NCBI RefSeq assembly: GCF_900461105.1
Contig: NZ_UFWZ01000001.1
Location: forward strand, 868,001-932,000
Length of the DNA stretch: 64,000 nucleotides
Source: Clostridium putrefaciens
GTDB lineage: Bacteria; Bacillota; Clostridia; Clostridiales; Clostridiaceae
Reading direction: 5' to 3'
Below, piece after piece: positions 1 through 10,256 of the stretch. How positions within the stretch are numbered: position 1 is the first letter of the stretch; each line of letters opens with the position of its first letter. The notes beneath the pieces were generated by a model. That model searched no databases, was not told the origin of the DNA, and was given only the letters and a program-made list of their open reading frames with translations. A program made the translations under genes and the position numbers.

Positions 1-1
1 A

Positions 2-1027
2 AGGTATATGAATGACATAGGACTTGGCAAGATAGCTACTATAAGTGGTAGATACTATGCAATGGATAGAGATAATAGATGGGAAAGAATTCAACTAGCT
101 TATAATGCAATGGTACTTGGTGAAGGCGAAAGAGCTGCATCAGGAGTTCAGTGTGTAGAAAGATCTTATAAGGATAATAAGAAAGATGAGTTCATATTAC
201 CTTGTGTTATAGAAAAAGATGAAATGCCTGTAGGTAAGATAACAGACAATGATTCTATAATATTTTTCAATTTTAGACCAGATAGAGCAAGAGAAATAAC
301 TAGAGCATTAAATGACAAGGAATTCCAAGGTTTTCCAAGGTCTGCTTTAAATTTGACTTATGTAACTATGACACAATACGACAAGACATTAGAGGGAGTA
401 GAAGTAGCATATAAACCAGAGATATATACTAATACTCTTGGACAATATGTAAGCAAATGTGGAAAAAAACAACTAAGAATAGCTGAAACTGAAAAATATG
501 CACATGTTACATTTTTCTTTAATGGTGGAGTTGAAGCTCCAAACGAAGGAGAAGATAGGGTTTTAGTATTATCACCAAAGGTCGCAACTTATGATCTACA
601 ACCTGAAATGAGTGCCTATGAAGTAACTGAAAAGCTAATACAAAAAATAGATGAAGATCAATATGATATGATAATACTAAACTTCGCTAATCCAGATATG
701 GTAGGCCATACAGGCATATTTGAAGCAACTAAAAAGGCCATCGAAGTCATAGATGAATGTTTAGGTAAAATTTCAGATAAGATACTAGAAAAGAATGGTT
801 CCCTATTTGTAACAGCAGATCATGGAAACTCAGAACAAATGGTAGAGTATGGAACAAAGAATCCTATGACAGCTCATACTACAAATAAAGTTCCATTTAT
901 ATATATATCAAATAATGCAACACCTCTTAGAGAAGAGGGACGACTTTCGGATATAACCCCTACAATATTACAAGCAATGGGACTTGAAGCTCCTGTTGAA
1001 ATGACAGCAGAATCTTTGATAATATAA
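2..1027 (+). CDS. gpmI: 2,3-bisphosphoglycerate-independent phosphoglycerate mutase, C-terminal two thirds
   Basis: Interconverts 3- and 2-phosphoglycerate in glycolysis as a cytosolic alkaline-phosphatase-superfamily metalloenzyme (Mn2+ in the family). The reading frame is open to the left edge, so the gene is cut by the window: about 340 of the usual ~510 residues are visible. The text ATISGRYYAMDRDNRW, NFRPDRAREITRAL, ANPDMVGHTG and the metal-ligand motif TADHGNSEQM near the C-terminus are diagnostic of GpmI. It lies 94 bp before eno in the same direction, so two consecutive glycolytic steps are encoded together, as is common in clostridia. The first Met visible (position 8) is internal to the protein and not the true start. 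Confidence 0.96.
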   Translation, partial: RYMNDIGLGKIATISGRYYAMDRDNRWERIQLAYNAMVLGEGERAASGVQCVERSYKDNKKDEFILPCVIEKDEMPVGKITDNDSIIFFNFRPDRAREITRALNDKEFQGFPRSALNLTYVTMTQYDKTLEGVEVAYKPEIYTNTLGQYVSKCGKKQLRIAETEKYAHVTFFFNGGVEAPNEGEDRVLVLSPKVATYDLQPEMSAYEVTEKLIQKIDEDQYDMIILNFANPDMVGHTGIFEATKKAIEVIDECLGKISDKILEKNGSLFVTADHGNSEQMVEYGTKNPMTAHTTNKVPFIYISNNATPLREEGRLSDITPTILQAMGLEAPVEMTAESLII

Positions 1028-1118
1028 TAGATATATATCTATAAAGAAGACATGTGTATTATATATCTTTTTTATAGCAATAATATAAATAAATACTTAA
1101 CAATAATAGGAGGTATAA

Positions 1119-2420
<1,302 letters not shown>

Positions 2421-2483
2421 TTGATATTTAAGTTATTGTGTAATAACACAGATGATTTGAATAAAGGTTTTAGTAATATAAAG

Positions 2484-2625
2484 TGATTCTTAGACTTAGA
2501 TGAAGTTTGATTATAAGTAATGCATCTATCTATTTGAGTCTTAGAAGAACTTATCTAGAGGCGTATTAGCCGTAAACCTCCACCATGAAGATGATAGGTG
2601 TGTTACGGATGGTAGCCATTAGATA
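2484..2625 (+). ncRNA. Structured RNA candidate, copy A (downstream of eno)
   Basis: This ~142-nt segment aligns almost without gaps to 43226-43369 at roughly three quarters identity. It begins with a long hairpin (CTTAGAC arm near 2488, closing GTCTTAG near 2540), followed by a domain closed by TTATCT/AGATAA, with an inner CCGT/ACGG stem. In the other copy the same closing pair reads TTATCC/GGATAA, so a T-A pair has become C-G, and several other stem positions change in a pairing-preserving way. A terminator follows at 2663-2697. I do not recognise it as a known riboswitch or RNA class; it could be a standalone small RNA or the 3' end of the eno transcript. Strand is inferred from the downstream terminator T-run. 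Confidence 0.7.
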
Positions 2626-2662
2626 AAAAGCAAGTAATTTTAATAAGCTATATTGAATTAAT

Positions 2663-2697
2663 AAGCCTACTCTAAAAAAGTGAGTAGGCTTATTTTT
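2663..2697 (+). terminator. Rho-independent terminator after the structured RNA
   Basis: Arms AAGCCTACTC and GTGAGTAGGCTT around an A-rich loop, followed by a T-run. It ends the eno/structured-RNA transcript about 150 bp before secG. Confidence 0.85.
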
Positions 2698-2851
2698 AAC
2701 CTTAATATACTAGCTTATATACATTATTCACATAATAATATAAAAAAGATTGTAAGTAGGATTAAAAAAGTTGTAAACTTAATTGTAATATGCTAAAATG
2801 GCTTTATGTATATTACATATAAAAGGTAATATATTTTAGGAGGGAATTATA

Positions 2852-3079
2852 ATGCATAATTTTTTATTGGTTTTAGAATTTATATTAGCATTAGCTCTTA
2901 TGATAGTAGTTTTAATGCAACCAAGTAAGGCGGATGGGTTAAAAGGATTTATAACTGGAGGATCAGAAACATTTTTCAGTAAAAATAAGTCTAGAACTAA
3001 AGAAGCGCTACTTGTAAAACTTACTGTAGTTACAGCAGTTTTATTTGCAATTACTACTATAGCACTAAACATAGTGTAG
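2852..3079 (+). CDS. secG: Protein-export membrane protein SecG
   Basis: Small subunit of the SecYEG translocon in the cytoplasmic membrane, stimulating preprotein translocation. The 75-residue length is typical. Two hydrophobic segments are visible (about residues 3-22 and 52-73), separated by a polar loop with the family-typical stretch GLKGFITGGSETFFSKNKSR. The ATG at 2852 is preceded by AGGAGGGA with standard spacing. Its position between eno and rnr is the usual one in many Firmicutes; here a membrane pyrophosphatase gene is placed between secG and rnr. Confidence 0.95.
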   Translation: MHNFLLVLEFILALALMIVVLMQPSKADGLKGFITGGSETFFSKNKSRTKEALLVKLTVVTAVLFAITTIALNIV

Positions 3080-3122
3080 ATTGTAATAGTAATCAATATT
3101 ACCAAAGAAATCTTTTGAATTT

Positions 3123-3278
3123 AAGGTTATAGTTAATAGTGTATACTTAAGATTTTGTTGTCACCATAGGGTTATGAGATTCACATAAACCTTATTGCTG
3201 CTTATAATGTTGTTGATTTTAGAAGGCAAATAACCTTTAGTAAAAGAGACTTTATTATCTTAGAGGCAGCTTTTTTTA
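3123..3278 (+). other. secG-hppA intergenic region with folded, terminator-ended segment
   Basis: The 378 bp between secG and hppA have no convincing ORF but several pairings: AAGGTTAT (3123-3130) with ATAACCTT (3230-3237), an AGGGTTATG/CACATAAACCT hairpin at 3168-3192, and GCTGCTT (3197-3203) with AGGCAGC (3264-3270), the last followed by seven T. It may be a small RNA or the secG 3' region with its terminator. The remaining ~180 bp to hppA is AT-rich and shows nothing else clear except the hppA ribosome binding site at about 3446. Confidence 0.45.
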
Positions 3279-3457
3279 TGAGCATTTGACTTTATTAGTC
3301 CAATGTTATTGTAATGATTTATTTTTACTTTTGTTTAAAGGAAGATAAAATATTTGGTCTGAGCTTAAGTAGTAAGTTGAACTAAGTTTAAGATAAATGC
3401 ACTTTTTAACATAAAAGTAATTAATAAATATAAATTATTTTATTAGGAGGTTTTTTT

Positions 3458-5482
3458 ATGAATAATACTTATATCTATTTAGTAGCGTTTAGTGGAATTT
3501 TAGCTCTTATATTTGCTTTTATTCTAGCTAAGGATATATCCAAGCAAGATGCTGGTAACGATAGAATGAAAGAGATTGCTGGATACATACACGAAGGAGC
3601 TATGGCTTTTTTGAACAGGGAATATAGATATCTTGCAGTATTTATAGTTATTGTTGCGGCAATTATAGTTATGTTTTTAAACTGGCAGACTGCAATTTGT
3701 TTTGTAGTAGGAGCTATCTTCTCTATGGTTGCAGGATACTTTGGTATGATAGTTGCAACTAAGGCAAATGTTAGAACAGCAGAAGCAGCAAGACATGGTC
3801 AAAGCCCAGCTTTGAAAATTGCATTTTCAGGTGGAGCTGTAATGGGAATGAGTGTAGTAGGTCTTGGAGTACTAGGATTTAGTATATTATACCTAATATT
3901 TGGTGGTAACTCAGTTTATTTAACAGGTTTTGGTCTTGGAGCAAGTTCAATTGCATTATTTGCCCGTGTTGGTGGTGGTATTTATACTAAAGCTGCAGAC
4001 GTTGGAGCAGATCTTGTAGGAAAAGTTGAAGCAGGAATACCTGAAGATGACCCAAGAAATCCAGCAGTTATAGCAGACAACGTTGGAGATAATGTTGGAG
4101 ACGTTGCTGGTATGGGAGCAGATTTATTTGAGTCTTATGTAGGATCTATGATATCCGCTATAACTTTAGGAGCAGTTGTATTTACAACTGGAGAAGGAAT
4201 CTTATATCCTATGGTATTAATGGGCATAGGAATAATAGCATCAATCATAGGATCTTTATTAGCTAGAAATAGCAAAAACCCTAATCCTCAAAAAGCATTA
4301 AATTCAGGAACTTATGTAGGTGGAATAATAGTTATTATATCAGCTGCAGTATTAAGTAAAACTGTATTTGGAAACTATAAAGCTTTCTTTGCAGTAGCAG
4401 CAGGACTTGTAGTTGGTATGATAATTGGTAAGGTTACAGAAGTTTATACATCTTCTGATTACAAGTCAGTTAAAGATATAAGCGATCAAGCGGAGACAGG
4501 CGCAGCTACTACTATAATAGCTGGTTTAGCTGTAGGAATGAAATCTACAGTAGTTCCAATAATATTAATAGCTATTGGTATACTTGTTTCATATTCTGTT
4601 ATGGGTGGATTTGGAGATGCCGCTAGGGGACTTTATGGAATATCCCTTGCAGCTATAGGAATGCTATCTATAACAGGTTTAACAGTAGCTGTAGATGCTT
4701 ACGGCCCAATAGCTGATAACGCTGGTGGTATAGCAGAAATGGCTCATTTACCAGCTGAAGTTAGAGAAATAACAGACAAATTAGATTCTGTTGGTAATAC
4801 TACAGCAGCAATAGGAAAAGGATTTGCTATAGGTTCAGCTGCATTAACAGCATTAGCATTATTTGCATCTTATGCTCAAGCAGTTAATCTAAACAATATA
4901 GACTTATTAAACCCTGTTACATTAGTAGGATTATTAATAGGAGCTATGTTACCTTTCTTGTTTGGAGCACTTACTATGGAATCCGTAGGTAAGGCTGCAA
5001 ATGAAATGGTTGAAGAAGTTAGAAGACAATTTAGAGAAATACCAGGAATCATGGAAGAAACAACTAAACCAGATTATGCAAGATGTGTTGAAATATCTAC
5101 TGCAGCTGCGTTAAAAGAAATGATTCTTCCAGGAATACTTGCAATAGTAATTCCGATTTTAGTTGGAATACTTTTAGGAGCTGAAGCTTTAGGTGGACTT
5201 ATTGGTGGAGCCGTAGCTACAGGCGTTTTAATGGCTATAATGATGTCAAACGCAGGTGGAGCTTGGGATAACGCTAAAAAGTACGTAGAAAGCGGAGTTC
5301 ATGGTGGTAAGGGAAGTTATGCACATAAGGCTACTGTTGTCGGAGACACAGTAGGAGACCCATTTAAAGATACTTCAGGTCCATCCATGAATATATTGAT
5401 AAAGCTTATGACTATAGTTTCATTAGTGTTTGCACCAGTTATAGTACAATATGGTGGAATATTAATAAATATGTTTAAGTAA
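3458..5482 (+). CDS. hppA: K+-stimulated membrane-bound pyrophosphatase (Na+ or H+ pumping)
   Basis: Integral membrane enzyme that couples pyrophosphate hydrolysis to cation export. The 674 residues contain about 16 hydrophobic segments and the substrate-binding signature [13 protein letters not shown] near residue 181, then [16 protein letters not shown] and, near the C-terminus, [20 protein letters not shown]. In the region [18 protein letters not shown] the position that is Lys in K+-independent enzymes is Ala, which by established subfamily rules predicts K+ dependence; such clostridial enzymes are usually Na+ pumps, but the ion cannot be decided from this alone. The start is backed by AGGAGG at about 3446. 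A strong terminator follows, so it is monocistronic. Confidence 0.95.
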   Translation: MNNTYIYLVAFSGILALIFAFILAKDISKQDAGNDRMKEIAGYIHEGAMAFLNREYRYLAVFIVIVAAIIVMFLNWQTAICFVVGAIFSMVAGYFGMIVATKANVRTAEAARHGQSPALKIAFSGGAVMGMSVVGLGVLGFSILYLIFGGNSVYLTGFGLGASSIALFARVGGGIYTKAADVGADLVGKVEAGIPEDDPRNPAVIADNVGDNVGDVAGMGADLFESYVGSMISAITLGAVVFTTGEGILYPMVLMGIGIIASIIGSLLARNSKNPNPQKALNSGTYVGGIIVIISAAVLSKTVFGNYKAFFAVAAGLVVGMIIGKVTEVYTSSDYKSVKDISDQAETGAATTIIAGLAVGMKSTVVPIILIAIGILVSYSVMGGFGDAARGLYGISLAAIGMLSITGLTVAVDAYGPIADNAGGIAEMAHLPAEVREITDKLDSVGNTTAAIGKGFAIGSAALTALALFASYAQAVNLNNIDLLNPVTLVGLLIGAMLPFLFGALTMESVGKAANEMVEEVRRQFREIPGIMEETTKPDYARCVEISTAAALKEMILPGILAIVIPILVGILLGAEALGGLIGGAVATGVLMAIMMSNAGGAWDNAKKYVESGVHGGKGSYAHKATVVGDTVGDPFKDTSGPSMNILIKLMTIVSLVFAPVIVQYGGILINMFK

Positions 5483-5493
5483 AAAAAGACTTT

Positions 5494-5533
5494 TAAAAGT
5501 AGGCTTCTATGTTATCATAGTAGCCTACTTTTA
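5494..5533 (+). terminator. Terminator after hppA
   Basis: Near-perfect stem TAAAAGTAGGCT / AGCCTACTTTTA with a short loop containing a further CTATG/CATAG pairing. The symmetric A and T flanks could allow bidirectional use. Confidence 0.85.
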
Positions 5534-5710
5534 ATTTAAACTTATTTAAGGGCAATTTAAAGTTGTTAAACAAAACATAATAATTTTTAAATGTATTTCA
5601 TGATATAATTAGTCTTATAACTTAGATATACTGGAATTAACATAGAAATTAAGGGCAAAATATAATAATATATATTTAAAATAGTATTTAAACATAAGAG
5701 GAGCGATTAT

Positions 5711-7954
5711 ATGAACGTTAAAGAAAGCATTATTAATTTTATGAGAAATCAAGCGTATAAGCCAATGGAAATTAGAGAATTAGCTGCAGTTTTTGATATA
5801 AATAAAAATGAATATAAAGAATTTAAAAAAGTAATAAAGGTAATGGAAAAGGAAGGGCTTATAGTAAAAACCAACACAGATAAGCTTGGACTTACTGAAA
5901 AGATGGGTTTAGTTCCGGGAAGACTTCAAGCTCATCAAAAGGGATTTGGATTTGTTATACCTGATGAAGAGGGTTTAAAGGATATATTTATTCCTAGTTC
6001 ATTTATAAATGGAGCTATGAATGGTGATAAGGTTGTTGCAAAAGTAACAAGAGAAGACTTAAATGGAAAGAAAAGAGAAGGCGAAATTATAAGAATAATA
6101 GAAAGGAAAAACAATACTATCATAGGAGTTTATGAAAGTAGTAGTAATTTTGGATTCGTTATTCCAGAAGATAAAAGGATACAAAATGATATATTCATAC
6201 CTAAGAACCAAAAGCATGGCGCAGATGATAATGATGTAGTTATAGTAGAAATTACAGAATGGCCAGGAAAGAGAAGAAATCCTGAAGGTAAGGTATTAGA
6301 GATATTAGGTAAAAAAGGTGACAAGGGTCTTGATATATTAACAATAATTAAAAAACATTCATTGCCAGAAGAATTTCCAGAAAAGGTTCTAAACTTTGCA
6401 GAAAATATAGAAGAGCATATACCAAAGGTTGAATATAAGAAGAGAAAAGATTTAAGCGAAGTTAGAATGGTAACAATTGATGGTGAAGATGCAAAGGATT
6501 TAGATGATGCTGTATCTATAGAAAGGCTTGAAAGTGGAAACTACAAACTAGGAGTTCATATAGCAGACGTATCTCACTATGTAAAGGAAAATAATCCACT
6601 AGATAAAGAAGCGCTAAAAAGAGCTACTTCAGTTTACTTAATAGATAGGGTTATACCAATGCTTCCACAAAAGTTATCTAATGGGATTTGTTCTTTAAAT
6701 CCTAAGGTAGATAGATTAGCTTTAAGCTGTTTTATGGTTATAGATAAATCAGGAAAGGTTTTAGAACATGAAATATTTGAAAGTGTAATAAATACAAGTG
6801 AGAGAATGACCTATACTGAGGTAACAAAGATACTCAAAAAAGAAGATAATGACATATTAAAAAAATATGATTATCTTTATGATGACTTTAAAGCTATGGA
6901 AGAGCTTTGTAATATATTAAACAAGAAAAGACTTGATAGAGGGGCTATAGACTTTGACTTTGATGAATCTAAAATTATACTAGATAAGATGGGTAAACCA
7001 ATTGATATAAGACCTTATGAAAGAGAAATATCAAATAGAATCATAGAAGAATTTATGTTGGTATGCAATGAAACTATTGCTGAGCATATGTACTGGGCTA
7101 ATATCCCATTCATTTATAGAATTCATGAAAATCCAGATGAAGAGAAACTGCAACGTTTTAGTGAATTTATCTACAACTTAGGTTATGTAATTAAATGGAG
7201 TAAAGAAATACATCCAAGTTCACTTCAAGAGGTATTAAACAAAGTTAAGGGCGAAAAGGAAGAAAGTGTAGTAAGTACTCTTCTTTTAAGATCCATGATG
7301 CAAGCTAAGTACGGACCTGAATCAGTAGGACACTTTGGTCTTGCAGCTAAATATTATTGTCACTTTACATCACCAATAAGAAGGTACCCAGACCTTATGA
7401 TTCATAGAATAATTAAAGAGTTTATAAATGGTAATGTGGACTCAGAAAGAGCTGCAAAGCTTGTTCCTATTGTAGACTATGCAGCAAAGAACTCCTCTGA
7501 AAGAGAAAGAACTGCAGAAGAAGCTGAAAGAGAAGTAGACGATATGAAAAAAGCTGAATACATGAGTGAAAAGATTGGAGAAGAGTTTGATGCGGTGATA
7601 TCTTCAGTAACTAGCTTTGGATTCTTCGCACAGTTACCTAACACCGTAGAAGGCCTAGTCCATATAAGCACACTAGATGATGATTACTATATATATGATG
7701 AAAGACACCTTAGTTTAGTAGGAGAAAGAACAAAAAATATATATAGACTAGGAGATTTAGTAAAAATAAAAGTAGCTAGAGTAGACCTTGAAAATCATGA
7801 GATATACTTTGATCTTTTAAAAGAGAACTTAAATACAGAAGATAAAGCTCTTTTAACAAAGAAGATGAGCTATTTAGATGAGGAAGACAAAGATGATGAA
7901 GAGGATGAAAGTGATATAATAGAAGATGTTAAAAGTGATTACTACAAAGAATAA
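5711..7954 (+). CDS. rnr: Ribonuclease R
   Basis: Processive 3'-5' exoribonuclease that degrades structured RNA and, with tmRNA/SmpB, non-stop mRNA. The 747 residues show an N-terminal winged-helix segment (about 1-60), two cold-shock domains (about 75-195, both with GFGFV-like motifs), the RNB catalytic domain starting near residue 255 with DGEDAKDLDDAVS carrying catalytic aspartates, and an S1 domain (about 625-705: SSVTSFGFFAQLPN). The C-terminal tail is very acidic (EEDKDDEEDESD) instead of the Lys-rich tail of E. coli RNase R. AGAGGAG precedes the ATG. Its linkage to smpB and ssrA fits a shared role in ribosome rescue. Confidence 0.97.
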   Translation: MNVKESIINFMRNQAYKPMEIRELAAVFDINKNEYKEFKKVIKVMEKEGLIVKTNTDKLGLTEKMGLVPGRLQAHQKGFGFVIPDEEGLKDIFIPSSFINGAMNGDKVVAKVTREDLNGKKREGEIIRIIERKNNTIIGVYESSSNFGFVIPEDKRIQNDIFIPKNQKHGADDNDVVIVEITEWPGKRRNPEGKVLEILGKKGDKGLDILTIIKKHSLPEEFPEKVLNFAENIEEHIPKVEYKKRKDLSEVRMVTIDGEDAKDLDDAVSIERLESGNYKLGVHIADVSHYVKENNPLDKEALKRATSVYLIDRVIPMLPQKLSNGICSLNPKVDRLALSCFMVIDKSGKVLEHEIFESVINTSERMTYTEVTKILKKEDNDILKKYDYLYDDFKAMEELCNILNKKRLDRGAIDFDFDESKIILDKMGKPIDIRPYEREISNRIIEEFMLVCNETIAEHMYWANIPFIYRIHENPDEEKLQRFSEFIYNLGYVIKWSKEIHPSSLQEVLNKVKGEKEESVVSTLLLRSMMQAKYGPESVGHFGLAAKYYCHFTSPIRRYPDLMIHRIIKEFINGNVDSERAAKLVPIVDYAAKNSSERERTAEEAEREVDDMKKAEYMSEKIGEEFDAVISSVTSFGFFAQLPNTVEGLVHISTLDDDYYIYDERHLSLVGERTKNIYRLGDLVKIKVARVDLENHEIYFDLLKENLNTEDKALLTKKMSYLDEEDKDDEEDESDIIEDVKSDYYKE

Positions 7955-8012
7955 GAACAATAATAAGAGATAAAGATTTAATATTTAAAAGTTCTTATGG
8001 ATAGGTGTAAAA

Positions 8013-8801
8013 GTGGATAAATATAAAATAGATAAATATACTTTTATAACAGGAGCTACAGGTGGTATAGGTTATGAATTAGCATTAGTATTTGCTAAAA
8101 ATAATCATAATTTGTGCCTTGTAGCAAGGGATATTAAAAAGCTAAGAGAGATTAAATTACATTTTGAAAGCACATATAAAATAAAAGTAATCATATATGG
8201 AGTAGATCTTACATTAGAAAAAGGTATCATAGAAATCTATCAGGATATTAAATATAATAATATAATTATAGAAAATATAATTAATAATGCCGGATTTGGA
8301 AGCTTTGGAAGGTTTCATGAGGTAGATAAAGATAAGGATCTTACTATGATAGAATTAAATATAAAGTCTTTGACTCATATATTAAAGCTATTTATACCAG
8401 AGTTAATTGAAAATGGTGGTGGAGGCATTATGAATGTAGCTTCTACCGCTGCATTCCAATCAGGACCTATGATGTCGGTGTATTATGCAACAAAGGCCTA
8501 TGTACTGTCTTTATCAGGGGCTTTAAGACTAGAGCTTAGCCCTTATAATATAAATGTATCAACTCTATGCCCAGGCCCTACAGACACTAATTTTCAAAGC
8601 AGAGCTAAGGTTGAAAAGGCAAAGAGTGCAAAAGGGTTTATGATGACAGCAGAAAGTGTTGCTATAAGTGCCTACAAAGGATTTAAAAAAGGTAAAGAAA
8701 TCATAATACCAGGATTTCAAAACAAGGTTTTGGTTTATGGATCTTATTTATTGCCTAGGAAATTAATTCATAAGGTAATATTGAAAGTTAATAAAGGATA
8801 A
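8013..8801 (+). CDS. Short-chain dehydrogenase/reductase (SDR family)
   Basis: NAD(P)-dependent oxidoreductase of unknown substrate, 262 residues. The Rossmann motif TGATGGIG is at about residues 14-21, NNAG near 91, the catalytic Ser in the VASTAA region and YYATK (YxxxK) near 157-161. This resembles the YqjQ/DltE-like classical SDR group sometimes annotated as sulfoacetaldehyde reductase or ketoacyl reductase. It starts with GTG at 8013 behind a weak AGGTG; an internal Met lies far downstream, so GTG is preferred. It is placed between rnr and smpB, 58 bp after rnr, probably co-transcribed. Confidence 0.88.
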   Translation: MDKYKIDKYTFITGATGGIGYELALVFAKNNHNLCLVARDIKKLREIKLHFESTYKIKVIIYGVDLTLEKGIIEIYQDIKYNNIIIENIINNAGFGSFGRFHEVDKDKDLTMIELNIKSLTHILKLFIPELIENGGGGIMNVASTAAFQSGPMMSVYYATKAYVLSLSGALRLELSPYNINVSTLCPGPTDTNFQSRAKVEKAKSAKGFMMTAESVAISAYKGFKKGKEIIIPGFQNKVLVYGSYLLPRKLIHKVILKVNKG

Positions 8802-8851
8802 GTATATAATTAAGATTAAGTTATAACGGATAATTAAGGTGGGTGAGGTAA

Positions 8852-9319
8852 ATGGCTAAAAGTAAATCAGAAAAGGTATTAGCTGAAAATAGAAAAGCAA
8901 GACATGACTATTTTATAGAACAAGGCTTTGAAGCAGGCTTAGAGCTTGTAGGAACAGAAGTTAAATCTATAAGAAACGGAAGATCAAATCTAAAAGATAG
9001 CTATGCAGAGGTTAGAAATGGGGAGATATTCGTAAGAAATCTTCACGTAAGTCCTTACGAACAAGGCAATATATTTAATGTAGATCCTCTAAGAGATAGA
9101 AAGTTACTACTTCATAAAAGTGAAATATATAAATTAGATGCTCTAGCATCTCAAGATGGATATACACTTGTCCCTCTATCCTTATATTTAAAAAATGGAA
9201 GAGTTAAAATGCATCTAGGAGTAGGTAAGGGTAAAAAGAACTATGACAAGCGAGACTCCATGCTTGAAAGAGATCATAAAAGAGATATAGATAGAGAAAT
9301 GAAAGAAAAGTATAAATAA
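8852..9319 (+). CDS. smpB: SsrA-binding protein SmpB
   Basis: Binds the tRNA-like domain of tmRNA and delivers it to stalled ribosomes. Length 155 residues, normal for the family. Recognisable text: [37 protein letters not shown], and the C-terminal tail [16 protein letters not shown], which in the family enters the mRNA channel. AGGTGGGTGAGG precedes the ATG. The tmRNA gene is 265 bp downstream, so both partners of trans-translation are adjacent. Confidence 0.97.
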   Translation: MAKSKSEKVLAENRKARHDYFIEQGFEAGLELVGTEVKSIRNGRSNLKDSYAEVRNGEIFVRNLHVSPYEQGNIFNVDPLRDRKLLLHKSEIYKLDALASQDGYTLVPLSLYLKNGRVKMHLGVGKGKKNYDKRDSMLERDHKRDIDREMKEKYK

Positions 9320-9333
9320 AAAGACGAGTTTAG

Positions 9334-9361
9334 AAGGTGCTAAAGGTATATTTTAGCACCT
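9334..9361 (+). terminator. Hairpin after smpB (weak terminator)
   Basis: AGGTGCTAAA / TTTTAGCACCT perfect stem with a 6-nt loop just after smpB. It lacks a strong T-run on the plus strand, so it may be a weak terminator or RNA-end stabiliser. Confidence 0.55.
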
Positions 9362-9478
9362 ATAACTTTGTTAAAAGATAGCAAGTGATTATAAAAGTAA
9401 CATTATATATATACATAACCTATTGATAAATAACATTAACTGATGTATCATTGTATACATCGGATATATAAATAATCA

Positions 9479-9507
9479 TTGACTATAATAGATAGCTTTG
9501 ATATAAT
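9479..9507 (+). promoter_or_regulatory. Sigma-A promoter of ssrA
   Basis: TTGACT (9479-9484), 17-bp spacer, TATAAT (9502-9507). The transcript would start about 70 nt before the mature tmRNA 5' end, leaving a leader that would have to be removed by RNase P. Confidence 0.75.
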
Positions 9508-9584
9508 CTAATTCTATATTGATGTAAAATTAAAATTTAATAGTTTACTTAAAGCACTCTTAACCGAGTATCATGTTATGACAT

Positions 9585-10222
9585 GGGGGCGTAATGGCTT
9601 CGACGGGGGTGGGAGCAGCTTTAGAAGCGAGTGGAGGGACCTTCTGGGCCCGCCTTAAAAAACTAGAAGAAAATGTAAACGCAGAAGATAATTTTGCATT
9701 AGCAGCTTAATATAGCTGTTCGTTCTACCTGGGAGTCCTACGGCCTAGGATAGGGCGCCGATTAGTAGGGAACCGAGCCTAAGAAAGCTTTGACTTAGGA
9801 ACGGAAATTATGAAGCTACTGAAGTAAAGAGCCTGTCTATTGGCGCTTTGCAGAGGGAATTTTAAATAATAGACTGCACTCGGAGATGCTAAAGCCTATC
9901 TACTTTCGGACAGGGGTTCGATTCATAAATAGGGTCGCCTTCTAGAGTGATCTAGAAGTGAAAACTTGGCTTTATCGGTGAACCCGTAACACTTTAAGGT
10001 GACGGCAATGCCGAGAGGTATGTGAAGAAATTCAACAGCCTCGTATCGACTTATAGGCTTCTAAACTAATTCTTAAGAGTTAGCATGAGGTACTAGGATG
10101 GAAGCTTAGCATAACTAAATTATGGCTTTCATAATACGCCAGGAGACTTAATAATATTAAGTTTAACACATAGTCAGTGCCATTCAGAAATGATGGAAGA
10201 GCATGTCCCCTCGCCTCCACCA
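9585..10222 (+). ncRNA. ssrA: tmRNA, interrupted by an intron in the T-loop
   Basis: Transfer-messenger RNA rescuing stalled ribosomes. The 5' end GGGGGCG (9585-9591) pairs with CGCCTCC near 10212-10218 before the encoded CCA (10220-10222), forming the acceptor stem with the hallmark G-U pair. The tag-coding stretch GCA...TAA at 9681-9710 reads AEDNFALAA. The T-arm is split: AGGGG plus loop TTCGAT ends at 9922, and the continuation T-CCCCT resumes at 10206. Joining these restores a 5-bp T-stem with 7-nt loop TTCGATT and gives a mature length of 355 nt, normal for the family. Function therefore requires RNA splicing (see intron). Confidence 0.95.
9923..10205 (+). mobile_element. Group I-like intron in the tmRNA T-loop
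   Basis: A 283-nt insertion lies exactly between the two halves of the tmRNA T-loop. The 5' exon ends in U (CGAU) and the insert ends in G at 10205, as group I introns require. A candidate internal guide, GGGTCG near 9931-9936, can pair with CGAU including the expected U-G at the splice site, and continue into the 3' exon. The insert is rich in pairable segments but holds no ORF. I have not folded the P3-P8 core rigorously. Group I introns in bacterial tmRNA T-loops have, to my recollection, been noted before; a group II intron is unlikely because GTGCG and domain V are absent. Confidence 0.8.
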
Positions 10223-10223
10223 A

Positions 10224-10254
10224 AAAATCCACGATAGAAATATCGTGGATTTTT
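10224..10254 (+). terminator. Terminator of ssrA (bidirectional)
   Basis: AAAATCCACGATA / TATCGTGGATTTTT with a GAAA loop directly after the CCA. The symmetric A/T flanks let it also serve the convergent endonuclease gene. Confidence 0.9.
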
Positions 10255-10256
10255 AC

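Noticed and set aside
9585..10222. Reading the tmRNA region as a broken ssrA pseudogene
   Set aside because: Both halves join perfectly to a canonical acceptor stem and T-arm, and the insert has group I boundary features, so an intron is the better explanation.
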